Positions 8,881 to 17,213 of a stretch of DNA of 64,000 bases are shown here, piece after piece. The notes beneath the pieces were generated by a model. That model saw only the letters and a list, made by a program, of their open reading frames with translations. It was not told where the DNA came from and ran no database searches. How positions within the stretch are numbered: position 1 is the stretch's first letter; the number at the start of each line of letters is the position of its first letter. Both the position numbers and the translations under genes were made by a program. The DNA is taken from NCBI GenBank assembly GCA_964501335.1, contig CAZCTC010000021.1:1-64000 (forward strand), written 5' to 3'. The DNA comes from CAZCTC01 sp964501335. GTDB taxonomy: Bacteria > Chloroflexota > Anaerolineae > B4-G1 > SLSP01.

Positions 8881-8921
8881 TTTATTGATCGCGCGCCCCT
8901 CCGGGGCGCGCGATCAATAAA
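8881..8921. repeat. Intergenic palindrome P5 (19-bp perfect stem)
   Basis: The arm TTTATTGATCGCGCGCCCC, loop TCC and the exact complementary arm fill most of the gap between the Mop gene and the dicluster oxidoreductase. It is the longest of the five. Minus-strand T residues follow, so it may terminate or stabilise the Mop transcript. Confidence 0.8.
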
Positions 8922-8934
8922 TCTCTCTATAATT

Positions 8935-11655
8935 TTATGCCTTCAGACCTGCCAGGATCTTCTCAGGAAGAGCCGGCAGCTCGCGGATGCGCACGCCTGT
9001 CGCATGGTAGATCGCATTGACAATCGCCACGTGCGGCGAGGTCAACGGTAATTCACCCACGCCGGCCGCTCCGAAGGGGCCGTGGACGCGCGGCGTCTCG
9101 ATGTAGATCATCTCCAGCGCATCGGGGATATCCGAGACTTCCGGAATACCGCAGGCAATCATACTCGTATGCTTTTCCAGATCCTCGAAATCTTCCGTCA
9201 ACGCCAGGCCGATGCCCTGAGCCACCCCGCCGTACATTTGCCCATCGACCACGGTCTTGTTGTTGATTTTGCCGATGTCGGCCGCCACCAGCATCCGTTC
9301 GACCTTCGCCTTGCCAGTCTTCACATCGACCGCCACTTCGGCCAGGAAGGCCCCGTACATGTAGATCGCAAAAGGCTTCCCTTGAGCGGTCTTGGAATCG
9401 CAGTTGCTGTTCATCGAGGCTGCCCACTTGCCCTCATAGCGCAGCGGTAACCCTTCAGCCGTCATCTCGGCGTGAGTGCGATAGGTGCCGTCGGCTTTCT
9501 TTAATCCGGCGAGCAACTTCTCGCAGGCATCGATGATGGCGTTTCCGGTCATTACCTGAGAACGGCTGCCGCCGGCCGGCCCGCTGTTGGGCGTGAAGGC
9601 GGTATCGTTCATTATTAGCTTGATCTTGTCGGGCGCGATTCCCAACGGGCGCAGCGCCTCATGAGCCGTACCGAGCGTGCCCATGTCGGCACCCTGGCCG
9701 TGGTCTTCCCAGCTGGTATAGACTGTGACTCCGTCGGCGGTCAGTTCGGCGGTAGCGGCAGAGCCGTCCACTCCGTCCAGACCGCAGCCGTAGATCCCGA
9801 TAGAGATGCCGACGCCCCGCTTGACTTCGGCGGTCGATTTTTCAGCTGCTTCTTTCTTTGCCTTTTCATAGTGAGGCCGAATGGCATCCAGCAGATCCGG
9901 GAGCGTATAGACCTCAGGGTCTTGCCCGGTCGGCGTCGTCGAGCCGGGGCGATAGGCATTCTTGTAACGCAGTTCCAAGGGGTCCATGCCCATCTTTTCA
10001 GCCAATTCGTCCATCAGACTTTCCGAGGCCAGGAAGCTCTGCGGCGAGCCGTAGGCGCGGAAAGCCGAGCCCCAGGCATGGTTGGTGCAGACGGTCCGGC
10101 CGATCCCGCGGATGTTGGGGATATGATAGCCGGCGCCGATATATTGCGCCCCGCGCAGGGTTAAGAGATCGCCGAACTCGGAGTAGGGACCGTGATCCAC
10201 TGTCCAATCGCTTTCCATGGCGATCAGTTTTCCCTCGGCGTCCGCCGCCAGCTTCAAATTAATGAAGAAGGGTGAGCGCTTGCCGGTATAGGTGATGTGT
10301 TGCTTGTAATCATATTTCAGGAAAACCGGCCGGCCGGTTGCCAGCGCCGCTACCCCGAGCAGCGCTTCCATCGTCGGGCTGAACTTGTACCCGAAGGTGC
10401 CGCCGGAGTTGTTCTGAATCAGGCGCAGCTTGTCGGGCTCCACTCCCAGCCCGGGGGCAATCATCGCATGGTGCAGGTGAATGCCGATACTCTTGGAATG
10501 AATGGTCAGGCGGCCTTCCTCATCGATATAGGCAAAACCCACATCGGGCTCGATGGTGAGATGGGGCTGGCGTTGCAGATAATAGCGGCCTTCGACCACA
10601 TGCGCGGCCGTATCGATCAGTGGTTTGGTATCCTCGCCCTTCACTATGGGCTGTTCAAAATAGACGTTTGGAGTGCCGGGATGGATTTCGATGGCATCTT
10701 CGGCCATCGCCGCCGGCGCGCTCATATAGGCCGGCAGGATTTCCAGATCGACCCTGACCTTCTTCGCCGCGGCTCGGGCGTTTTCCTCGGTATCCGCGCA
10801 GACGATCGCGATCGCATCGCCATACTGGAAAACTTTGGTATCGCAGAGGATCGGGCGATCCCAACCATCACCTTTGTTGGTTGGGAAAGTAATCAGGCCG
10901 GTGATGCGGTTCTTACCCTTCACATCCTTATGGGTCACGATTTTGTAGACGCCGGGCATGGCCTCGGCTTCCTTCGTGTCGATCCCCAAAATGTTGGCAT
11001 GTGAAACCTCGGCTTGCACCAGCGCCAGATGCAACATGCCGGTTGGCATCTTGAGTTGCATGTCGGCGCCGTAATCCCAGGTCCCGGTCACCTTAGGAAT
11101 CGCGGAAGGCCGGGGATACTTCGTGCCCCAGATCTTCCCGTCAGCCGGAATCACAAAAGAAAGCGATTCTAACGGCATCTCACCGCGCAGCACTTTGGCG
11201 GCGTCCATCACGGCATCCACATAGGGCTTGTAGCCGTTGCACCGGCAGATATTGCGATGCTTCTTGAACCAATCCCGAACTTCCTCGCGGGTTGGGTTGG
11301 GATTCTGATCCAGCAAAGCCTTGGAGGAGACGACGAAGCCGGGCGTGCAGAACCCGCACTGAGCTGCGCCGTGAACCACAAAAGCCTGCTGAAGTACATG
11401 CATCGCATCGGGCGTGCCGATGCCCTCAACGGTCGTGATATCCGCGCCGTCGGGAACCCGTTTCATCTTCAAGGTACAGGAACGCACGACTTTCCCATCC
11501 ATGATGACGGAACAGGCTCCGCACTGCCCGGTCCCGCAGCCCACTTTGACGCCGGTAAGGTTCAGCTGCTCGCGCAGCACCGTCGCCAATGAGCTTTCGG
11601 GATCCACGATCAACTGACGGGGTATACCATTGACAACAAATTTCTTTTTCTCCAT
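8935..11655 (-). CDS. mop: Molybdenum aldehyde oxidoreductase, Mop type (xanthine oxidase family)
   Basis: A 906-residue single-chain aldehyde oxidoreductase. The two [2Fe-2S] clusters are ligated by Cys40, 45, 48 and 60 and by Cys100, 103, 137 and 139, the same numbering that I recall for Desulfovibrio gigas Mop (907 residues), which supports the chosen start. The FAD domain of xanthine dehydrogenases is absent. The C-terminal GVGELPLTSP contains the active-site Glu (residue 868 here, 869 in D. gigas). It oxidises aldehydes to acids with a molybdopterin cofactor. The ATG at 11655 is preceded by AGAGGA at four bases. It heads the TrsS-type cluster and lies behind Moco leader B with an intrinsic terminator. 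The aldehyde substrate is unknown. Confidence 0.95.
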   Translation of the reverse strand: MEKKKFVVNGIPRQLIVDPESSLATVLREQLNLTGVKVGCGTGQCGACSVIMDGKVVRSCTLKMKRVPDGADITTVEGIGTPDAMHVLQQAFVVHGAAQCGFCTPGFVVSSKALLDQNPNPTREEVRDWFKKHRNICRCNGYKPYVDAVMDAAKVLRGEMPLESLSFVIPADGKIWGTKYPRPSAIPKVTGTWDYGADMQLKMPTGMLHLALVQAEVSHANILGIDTKEAEAMPGVYKIVTHKDVKGKNRITGLITFPTNKGDGWDRPILCDTKVFQYGDAIAIVCADTEENARAAAKKVRVDLEILPAYMSAPAAMAEDAIEIHPGTPNVYFEQPIVKGEDTKPLIDTAAHVVEGRYYLQRQPHLTIEPDVGFAYIDEEGRLTIHSKSIGIHLHHAMIAPGLGVEPDKLRLIQNNSGGTFGYKFSPTMEALLGVAALATGRPVFLKYDYKQHITYTGKRSPFFINLKLAADAEGKLIAMESDWTVDHGPYSEFGDLLTLRGAQYIGAGYHIPNIRGIGRTVCTNHAWGSAFRAYGSPQSFLASESLMDELAEKMGMDPLELRYKNAYRPGSTTPTGQDPEVYTLPDLLDAIRPHYEKAKKEAAEKSTAEVKRGVGISIGIYGCGLDGVDGSAATAELTADGVTVYTSWEDHGQGADMGTLGTAHEALRPLGIAPDKIKLIMNDTAFTPNSGPAGGSRSQVMTGNAIIDACEKLLAGLKKADGTYRTHAEMTAEGLPLRYEGKWAASMNSNCDSKTAQGKPFAIYMYGAFLAEVAVDVKTGKAKVERMLVAADIGKINNKTVVDGQMYGGVAQGIGLALTEDFEDLEKHTSMIACGIPEVSDIPDALEMIYIETPRVHGPFGAAGVGELPLTSPHVAIVNAIYHATGVRIRELPALPEKILAGLKA

Positions 11656-11758
11656 CGCGTCCTCTTTGTGTAAATATGGATACCAACCGACCATCCATCC
11701 CCATCGGGGAACAGACTTATTGATTCAAAATGAACAGCTGCACCGGTCGAAACACAAA

Positions 11759-11788
11759 CAAAAAAACGACGTTCCCAAAGGAACGTCG
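11759..11788 (-). terminator. Intrinsic terminator in Moco leader B
   Basis: On the minus strand a perfect stem CGACGTTCC with a short T-rich loop is followed directly by seven T. It lies after the riboswitch and before the mop start, which is the normal place for a riboswitch expression platform. Confidence 0.85.
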
Positions 11789-11863
11789 CCATAACTCGTC
11801 GTTGCCTGTCATTCCCCAAAGGACAGGGAAACAGGGCAGACAAGAAATGCCGGTGGGCTCCTT

Positions 11864-11957
11864 TCCAAAATACGGGAGGCATAGCCGTTTCCAGCTATAC
11901 CCTGACGGTTTCACGCCATCAGTCACAGGGACTCTTAGGCCATAAAACTCGGAGCGC
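11864..11957 (-). promoter_or_regulatory. Moco riboswitch-like leader, copy B
   Basis: The minus-strand blocks CTCCGAG, TATGGCCTAAGAGTC, CCGTCAGGGTA, AGCTGGAAACGGCT and GCCTCCCGTATTTTGGAAAGG match copy A (1971-2066). The downstream gene encodes a molybdopterin enzyme, so the ligand inference is strong. With the terminator at 11759-11788 the likely mechanism is ligand-dependent attenuation. A tungsten-cofactor variant cannot be excluded. Confidence 0.83.
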
Positions 11958-12046
11958 GGGCGGATTTAATTGCGGTCAATCAAAAAAAGAAGATTGGGCT
12001 CCTTTGATTGTATCGATTGAGGCGAAACTAACGAAACAATAAATTC

Positions 12047-12075
12047 ATTATAGCATGGGAAATTTCCCGGGGCAA
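12047..12075 (-). promoter_or_regulatory. Promoter of the Mop/Trs gene block
   Basis: Minus-strand TTGCCC (12070-12075) and TATAAT (12047-12052) are separated by 17 bases, with a TG extension before the -10 box. Transcription would start near 12040, leaving room for the whole Moco leader before the mop start at 11655. A short open frame over 11966-12238 overlaps this promoter and the terminator beyond it and is not credible as a gene. Confidence 0.7.
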
Positions 12076-12216
12076 TCATTGACGGGTCAAGCATTGAATT
12101 TGCAATCGCTAATGCTTTGTCTATCACTTTATCCATCCAGCTACCTGTCTTGATAGAGGCCGGACCACGCTTGCTCTTACGTAAAATTAAACAGTAGAAG
12201 CTTTTGTTCTGTTTAA

Positions 12217-12259
12217 AAAAAAGCCCGCCGGCAGTCATTCCGACTGCCGGCGGGCTTTT
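12217..12259. terminator. Bidirectional intrinsic terminator at the block boundary
   Basis: AAAAGCCCGCCGGCAGTC, a short loop and its complement ending in a T-run form a textbook two-way terminator. It closes the long minus-strand unit coming from 37.7 kb and separates it from the promoter of the Mop block. Confidence 0.9.
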
Positions 12260-12266
12260 CTCTGCT

Positions 12267-12725
12267 TTATTCCGCCGTCACAGCTTCAACCCGCCTCCGC
12301 TCCCTCTTCTGCCTCCGCTCCGGCTTCTCGGCGATCTCCCAGCTCAGCACCACCACCTCCGTCTCTCGCCGCTGTAATCGAACGTGATCCGCGACTCCTT
12401 CCAATACCTCCAGGGCCTTCTTGACCGCGCCTTCGTCAGGATTCGTGATCCGCTCCAGCGCCCGCTTTAACGTTTCCTCCGTGTCCCGCTGCTGGATCAA
12501 TCCCTGCACCCGGATGTAATCGCCCTTCTTGGGCAGATCGGCCTGACGGGCCAGGAAATAGTTGAACCGTACCGACACGGCGTCGAAGTTCTTGCCGTCG
12601 GGATTACCCGGCATCCCGGGACGACGGGGCACCGCCAGGCGCAGGCAGGTGTCGCCGTTCAGGTTCCACTGGCCGACCACGGCCCCTTCCAAAACCACTG
12701 CATTGCTCGAAGTTTGTTCTGTCAT
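12267..12725 (-). CDS. OB-fold ssDNA-binding-like protein (SSB-related) 1
   Basis: A 152-residue protein with an SSB-like pattern: a strand AVVLEGAVVG, an aromatic/basic strand VSVRFNYFLA, and a closing strand KGDYIRVQGLI, as in SSB/PriB-type OB folds. The C terminus is long, charged and rich in Arg/Glu, and lacks the acidic DDDIPF tip. Start: ATG 12725 with AAGGAG eight bases upstream. It is the last gene before the terminator. It may coat ssDNA during element replication or transfer (inference). Confidence 0.65.
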   Translation of the reverse strand: MTEQTSSNAVVLEGAVVGQWNLNGDTCLRLAVPRRPGMPGNPDGKNFDAVSVRFNYFLARQADLPKKGDYIRVQGLIQQRDTEETLKRALERITNPDEGAVKKALEVLEGVADHVRLQRRETEVVVLSWEIAEKPERRQKRERRRVEAVTAE

Positions 12726-12751
12726 CGTGTTTTCTCCTTGATTTTGATTTC

Positions 12752-13330
12752 TTACTTGACCTTCAACTTGGGCGCCAGGCGCATCACTGCGTACCACGGC
12801 GCCGATTCCGCTTCCCAGGGATGCAGCCCCGGATCGGCCTGAAGCAATGAGCGCCAGAGCAGTACCGCATCCAGGCGAGCCTCCGGGTAGAGCGCCGCGT
12901 CGATCGGCGTCAGTTGCGCCAGGTCACGCTTGCTCAGCAACCCGGCTTCGACCAGTCGGCGGGGCTGCGGGGTGAGCACTAGACTGGCGCCGCCGTCCTG
13001 GAAACTGATCTCGATCCAGGCCGGATCATTGCCGGCCAGGGCCAACGAGGGCTGCCGGGTGGTCTCGAAGGCCCGTTGCATCAGCTTGAGTGCGACGGGT
13101 TTCCAGCCGTTGGTGGGATCGGCGCGCAGTTGCTGCTGGAGCAGCTCGCCGTAACGGGCCATCTCGGCCGCGTGCTTCTCTTCCTGGAGCCGGGCCTTTT
13201 CCTTGCGGTAGGTCTGTTCCAGCTTATTCACGGCCCGCGCCACCCGGCCGTTGGAGACGGTCACGGCGGCGCCCAGGGCCAGACCTGAAATCAACAACAT
13301 CAACAAAGCCAGCCATTCTACGGGGGTCAT
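12752..13330 (-). CDS. Membrane-anchored protein of unknown function
   Basis: A 192-residue protein. An N-terminal hydrophobic helix (about residues 5-25) is followed by a charged coiled-coil-like stretch (LEQTYRKEKARLQEEKHAAE) and a mixed soluble domain. The ATG at 13330 is chosen because AAAGGAG lies upstream; the frame runs further up only through repeat family R2. I do not recognise the family. The position between the Ig-like surface protein and an SSB-like gene, at the end of the Tad unit, suggests a role at the membrane with that machinery (inference). Confidence 0.65.
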   Translation of the reverse strand: MTPVEWLALLMLLISGLALGAAVTVSNGRVARAVNKLEQTYRKEKARLQEEKHAAEMARYGELLQQQLRADPTNGWKPVALKLMQRAFETTRQPSLALAGNDPAWIEISFQDGGASLVLTPQPRRLVEAGLLSKRDLAQLTPIDAALYPEARLDAVLLWRSLLQADPGLHPWEAESAPWYAVMRLAPKLKVK

Positions 13331-13374
13331 CGAAGCTCCTTTCTTTTCAGGCAAAGTTTTTTCAGAAACAGACT

Positions 13375-13457
13375 TAACGCAGAGCCGCAGAGTTCGCAGA
13401 GAGGCGCAGAGATTTTTATTTTTCTCAGCGTCTCTGCTTCTCTGCGTCTTTGCGTTA
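13375..13457. repeat. Inverted heptad repeat ACGCAGAG, family R2 copy 1
   Basis: One arm is built from units of type ACGCAGAG/TCGCAGA, the other from their complements, and together they form a long imperfect hairpin. The last three bases supply the stop codon of the Ig-like surface protein gene. Other copies are at 15985, 29598 and 32961. Confidence 0.85.
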
Positions 13458-16067
13458 AAAATCTGGTCTTTCATAAGCCAGGGCTTGCTGTAGCTTTTCA
13501 ACGAATACCGATCGGCGATCGAGTACGGTGGCCAGCCCGGTCAGCAGTAGCATGCCGGCGCTGCCGAGGGGCAACCACAGGTCGCTGGTGTGAGCTGGAG
13601 GCCAATCGGGCGTTCTGTCCTTGGCGGTCTTTCCCGGCAATTCTTTGGGTAACGCAGGTTGGAGCGTGGGCTCCGGCATGGGCGTTGGCGTCGGCATGAC
13701 TGTGGGCTGCGGGGTAGCCGTGGGCAATACCGGTGTCTCCTGCAGGACGGGCTTCGCCGTCGGGGTGACACTGGGGCGCGGCGTCGAGGTCGGGGATGGC
13801 GTGCCGGTTGCGGTGGGCATTGCGGTGGCGGTAGGTTCTTCCTGTCCGGCAACGGGTTGCGGGATGGCGGTCGGCTGCGGCATTGGTGTGACGGTGGGCT
13901 GTGGGGTAGCCGCCGCGGTGGGTGTAGCCGTCGGCGTGACCGGCGCCTCGGTGATCTGCACGGTGCCGGTGACGATACGACTCCAGCCGGCCAGGTCGGT
14001 TACGGTAAGCTGTACGGGATAGTTTCCGGCCGGCAGGCGGCGGCTGGCTGTATCGACGCCGTTCCATGCTTGCATGGCTGGCGGGGTGCCGGTTCCGGCC
14101 CAGCTTTGTACCAGGCCCGAGCCCCGGGATCGTAGGATTTCCAGCCGCCAGCTCTCCAGGCCGGAGCCGACATCCCAGGCGTTGGTGCGCAGGACCAGGA
14201 TCTCGCCGCAGCCGGGGCAGAAGGTGCCGCCCATCAGGGTGGCGCTGGGGAGCAGGGTGTCCAGTTTGAGTTTCAGGGTGCGGGCGGTTTCCCGGTTGCC
14301 GGCGCGGTCCTCACTGAAGTACGGGAAGTTGAAAACTCCATCCGTGGCGAAGGTCATGGTGGGGGCCAACAGGGCAAGGCCGTCCAGGTAGATGTCGGCG
14401 ATGCCGGAGGCCGTATCTTGCGCGATGAAGGTTGCCAGGACGGTGCTGGTGTACCAGCCGTTGCGACCCAGGGGACCCGATAGATCGACGGTGGTCTGCG
14501 GGGCCTGGGTATCGATCCGGATCTCCAGGCTTTGCTCCGCTTCCTGGTTGCCCAGCAGATCGGCGGAGCGATAGCCTACAGTGTGCAAGCCGTCGCCATT
14601 CACGACAAATGGACCAGCGTAAGCGGTCCATGCTCCATCGTCGATCCGATACTCGGTAGTATCCACGCCGGCGCCGGCATCCATCGCCGTCAGGGTCACG
14701 GTGACGGGGGCGCGATGCCAGGCGCCGTTGCCGGCAGTCCCGGCCAGGGCGGCGGAGGTGTGGGGCGGGGTGTTGTCGATGTGGACCAGGCGCGTGGCGG
14801 GTGTTTCCAGGTTGCCGGCCTGATCCTCGGCCCGCGAGCTGAGCAGGGTATCGCCGTCGGGGCTGGTGGTAGTATCCCAGGTGGCGCTCCAGGTGGCGGT
14901 GCCCGAGGTCGGGGTCCAGAGCACGCCGCCGTCGGTGGCATAGCTGACTGCGGCCAGGCCGGAAGTGGCGTCCCAGGCGGTGCCGTTGACCTGGATGCTG
15001 CCGTGGATCCATTCGTTGTTGGCCGGGCTTTGGATCGCCGAGCCGGGCGGCGTGGCGTCGATGGCGAGGGTCAGGGTTTGGACCGGGGAGACGTTGCCGG
15101 CTTCATCGACCGCGTTGTATTCCAGGGTGTGCAGGCCGTCGCCGGCAACGGTGAAGGGGCCATGGTAATACCACAAGGTGCCATCCAGCCGGTAGTTGAT
15201 GTCGCGCACGTCGGCCCAGGCGTCGGCAGCCTCCAGGGTGATCTGAACTGGAGTCTTCGACCAGCCGTTATTCCCTGGCGTTCCGCTGGGGGTGACGGCG
15301 ACGGTGGGCGGCTCGACATCGGCGTCGGTCTGGAGCCAGTCGATTTCCAAATCCGACCAGTTGCCGGGTGTGGATTGTGTGACGTAGCTGCCCATCCAGA
15401 GGGTGCGGGGCGTGGTGGGTAACGTATTGCCCGAGCCGATTTCGGTCCCATCAAGGAACAGCGTGTAGGTGGGGCCATCGACGTTCAGTTCCAGCGTGTG
15501 CCAGGCTGTATCCGCGCCGGCGGCGGTATCCTGGCTGTAGTGAGTGTTGCCGAAGGCGACGATCTTGAAGACATGCTCGCCGGCATTGCGCACCTGATAG
15601 ATCCACAGCAGATTCTGCCACTTTTCGCGGATCGGATCGGCGGCCGGCTGTCGCGCCGTGGTGAAGCCGGAGTCGGAGCCCAGGGCGATGGCGGTGCCGT
15701 AGGTAGCGGCCTCGGTGTAACGGAAGCGCAGGGCCAGAATCCAGTGGGGATGGATGCCGGTGGAATAGGGTTGGATGCCCGGATAGACATTGCGGCCGAC
15801 GATGGGGAACTCGGTGCCGCCGTCGCCCTGCAGGCGCAGTACGCCGCCGGCATTGAAATCCACGACATTAGACCCCTGACCCGGGTCGAAGCTCCAACCG
15901 GAATTCCCGCCGTTGAAGTCGTCGCGGAGCAGTGTGGCACCGAACACTGGAACCGCCAGAATCAGGCTCAAGAGAAAGAGAAGTTCACCGCAAAGGCGCA
16001 GAGGTCGCAGAGAATTTTTTAACTCGGCGTTCTCGGCGCCTCGGCGGTGATTTTTGTTTCTGATCAT
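13455..16067 (-). CDS. Exported Ig-like/OmpL47-type repeat surface protein
   Basis: An 870-residue exported protein. After a hydrophobic signal segment (LLFLLSLILAVPVFGA) comes a jelly-roll/LamG-like domain (about residues 45-245). Then there are four or more Ig-like repeats with the OmpL47-type signature (YRLDGTLWYYHGPF; YRIDDGAWTAYAGPF) and DEAGN/DLLGN loops, a CPGCGE segment, a long Pro/Thr linker (TPTAT type) and a C-terminal membrane helix. It is probably cell-wall spanning and membrane anchored at both ends. Start: ATG 16067 with AAGGAGG. The residues between Met and the hydrophobic core are encoded by repeat R2 copy 2, and the stop codon by R2 copy 1. A role in adhesion or pilus anchoring is inference. 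Confidence 0.8.
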   Translation of the reverse strand: MIRNKNHRRGAENAELKNSLRPLRLCGELLFLLSLILAVPVFGATLLRDDFNGGNSGWSFDPGQGSNVVDFNAGGVLRLQGDGGTEFPIVGRNVYPGIQPYSTGIHPHWILALRFRYTEAATYGTAIALGSDSGFTTARQPAADPIREKWQNLLWIYQVRNAGEHVFKIVAFGNTHYSQDTAAGADTAWHTLELNVDGPTYTLFLDGTEIGSGNTLPTTPRTLWMGSYVTQSTPGNWSDLEIDWLQTDADVEPPTVAVTPSGTPGNNGWSKTPVQITLEAADAWADVRDINYRLDGTLWYYHGPFTVAGDGLHTLEYNAVDEAGNVSPVQTLTLAIDATPPGSAIQSPANNEWIHGSIQVNGTAWDATSGLAAVSYATDGGVLWTPTSGTATWSATWDTTTSPDGDTLLSSRAEDQAGNLETPATRLVHIDNTPPHTSAALAGTAGNGAWHRAPVTVTLTAMDAGAGVDTTEYRIDDGAWTAYAGPFVVNGDGLHTVGYRSADLLGNQEAEQSLEIRIDTQAPQTTVDLSGPLGRNGWYTSTVLATFIAQDTASGIADIYLDGLALLAPTMTFATDGVFNFPYFSEDRAGNRETARTLKLKLDTLLPSATLMGGTFCPGCGEILVLRTNAWDVGSGLESWRLEILRSRGSGLVQSWAGTGTPPAMQAWNGVDTASRRLPAGNYPVQLTVTDLAGWSRIVTGTVQITEAPVTPTATPTAAATPQPTVTPMPQPTAIPQPVAGQEEPTATAMPTATGTPSPTSTPRPSVTPTAKPVLQETPVLPTATPQPTVMPTPTPMPEPTLQPALPKELPGKTAKDRTPDWPPAHTSDLWLPLGSAGMLLLTGLATVLDRRSVFVEKLQQALAYERPDF
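15985..16050. repeat. Inverted heptad repeat, family R2 copy 2, inside a coding region
   Basis: A TCACCGCAAAGGCGCAGAGG-type arm and its complement GGCGCCTCGGCGGTGA lie wholly inside the start of the Ig-like protein gene. They encode the basic N-region of its signal peptide (HRRGAENAELKN...). Confidence 0.85.
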
Positions 16068-16079
16068 AAACACCTCCTT

Positions 16080-16283
16080 TTAATGCCGAAAAAGTAAGAT
16101 CAGCGATCCGCCGGTGAAAGCCAGGGTGATGAGATGGCTCATGCAGACGCGGACGCGGGTGGCGGGCCGGTCCATGGTGTTGAGCAGGTAATCCAGCAGC
16201 ATCCCCAGATTGTTGAGCGTGGCCAGGGCCAGCAGGCCGCGTACGATGTCGGCAACGATCGGATCGACGGGGCCCCAGATCAT
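16080..16283 (-). CDS. Small membrane protein, two predicted helices
   Basis: A 67-residue protein with hydrophobic stretches IVADIVRGLLALATLNNLGML and LITLAFTGGSLILLF separated by a basic loop (RPATRVRV). Its ATG at 16283 overlaps the stop of the 178-residue membrane protein (ATGA). The family is not recognised. Size and position recall small membrane subunits of secretion or conjugation loci, but nothing specific supports that. Confidence 0.65.
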   Translation of the reverse strand: MIWGPVDPIVADIVRGLLALATLNNLGMLLDYLLNTMDRPATRVRVCMSHLITLAFTGGSLILLFRH

Positions 16284-16816
16284 AGCCACCTCAAGGTCTG
16301 GAAGGCCAGCCAGCCCAGGGTCAGGCCGGGAGCGGCCCAGGGGCGGCTTTCGCGGTTTGCGGCCAGGCTCAAGGTTCGCAGGAGCAGGTCGCCTCCGACC
16401 AGGCAGATCAGTCCCGGAAGAGTAGGATGCAGAGCCAATAGCCCCAGGCCGATCCAGCGTTCCGCGTCGGTGGTCAGGCCGGCGAAGTTCAGCCGGAGCA
16501 GCAGAACGCCGGCGCTGACCAGCAAGGTACTCTCCGTGCTGTGCCAGGTCGAAAGGGAGATCAGCAGGGCGTGGGCGAAGAGATCGACCAGCAGCTCGTC
16601 GCGGTTCAGCCAGACATTGAAGACGGCGGCCAGCAGCATGAGGGCGCCCGGCCAGTCCTGGACGGCCAGTAACCGCAGCAACGCCAGGTAGAGAATCGGG
16701 GCAGCGCCGGCTTTGAGGCTCCAGAGCCGGCACCGCAGCAAAGCCAGCACCGCGGTCAAAGCGACCGGGAGTCCCCAACGGAGCAACGGGGTATCCAGCC
16801 AGGCCGGGGCGTCCAT
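16280..16816 (-). CDS. Polytopic membrane protein of unknown function
   Basis: A 178-residue, Leu/Ala-rich protein with about five hydrophobic segments and almost no soluble loops. It starts six bases after the preceding gene and overlaps the next by four, so the three small membrane protein genes (16080-17113) form a tight group. The family is not recognised. Confidence 0.65.
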   Translation of the reverse strand: MDAPAWLDTPLLRWGLPVALTAVLALLRCRLWSLKAGAAPILYLALLRLLAVQDWPGALMLLAAVFNVWLNRDELLVDLFAHALLISLSTWHSTESTLLVSAGVLLLRLNFAGLTTDAERWIGLGLLALHPTLPGLICLVGGDLLLRTLSLAANRESRPWAAPGLTLGWLAFQTLRWL

Positions 16817-16822
16817 CCGGGC

Positions 16823-17113
16823 TCAGCCTTTCTTTTCCAGCCGGCGCTGCCGGAGCATCATGCCGGTCAGGATGATGCCGAAGAGTTCGATGAGCAGGGC
16901 GATGACCAGCAACAGCCAGAAGCCGGGGCCGGCGATCGGCGTCAGTGCCAGCGCGCCGAGGATTTCGATCCCGCCGGCGGCCATCAAGAGGGCCCCGATC
17001 AGCATATGCGTGGTCCGGCGTTTGCGGATCAGGAGCAGGGCGCCGAACACTCCGACCATGGCGAGCAGGAATAGTCCCAACGAAACAATGTCGCTTTCCA
17101 GTAACGTTTCCAT
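16823..17113 (-). CDS. Small membrane protein, three predicted helices
   Basis: A 96-residue protein with hydrophobic segments near residues 10-28, 37-58 and 64-88 and a basic C terminus (RQRRLEKKG). It begins with AAGGAG upstream, just after the leader and terminator at 17158-17326. It is the first gene of the sub-operon that leader controls. The family is not recognised. Confidence 0.7.
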   Translation of the reverse strand: METLLESDIVSLGLFLLAMVGVFGALLLIRKRRTTHMLIGALLMAAGGIEILGALALTPIAGPGFWLLLVIALLIELFGIILTGMMLRQRRLEKKG

Positions 17114-17157
17114 GAATACTTCTCCTTAAATTTGATTAGCCGTATCGGCTTTGAGAC

Positions 17158-17213
17158 AACAAAAAACAGGGCCACCTCCTGGCGCACTGCAAATCCAGGA
17201 GGCGGCCCTGTTT
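17158..17213 (-). terminator. Intrinsic terminator of leader L2
   Basis: The minus-strand arm CCAGGAGGTGGCCCTG and its partner form a 16-bp stem with one mismatch, followed by TTTTTTGTTGTCTC. The tail TTTTTTGTTGTCTC is shared with the terminator at 37562-37601. The ribosome site of the next gene follows at about 40 bases. Confidence 0.85.

Noticed and set aside
11966..12238. A 90-codon open frame on the minus strand upstream of the Mop leader
   Set aside because: It overlaps the promoter and the bidirectional terminator, has no ribosome site, and its product looks like nothing known.
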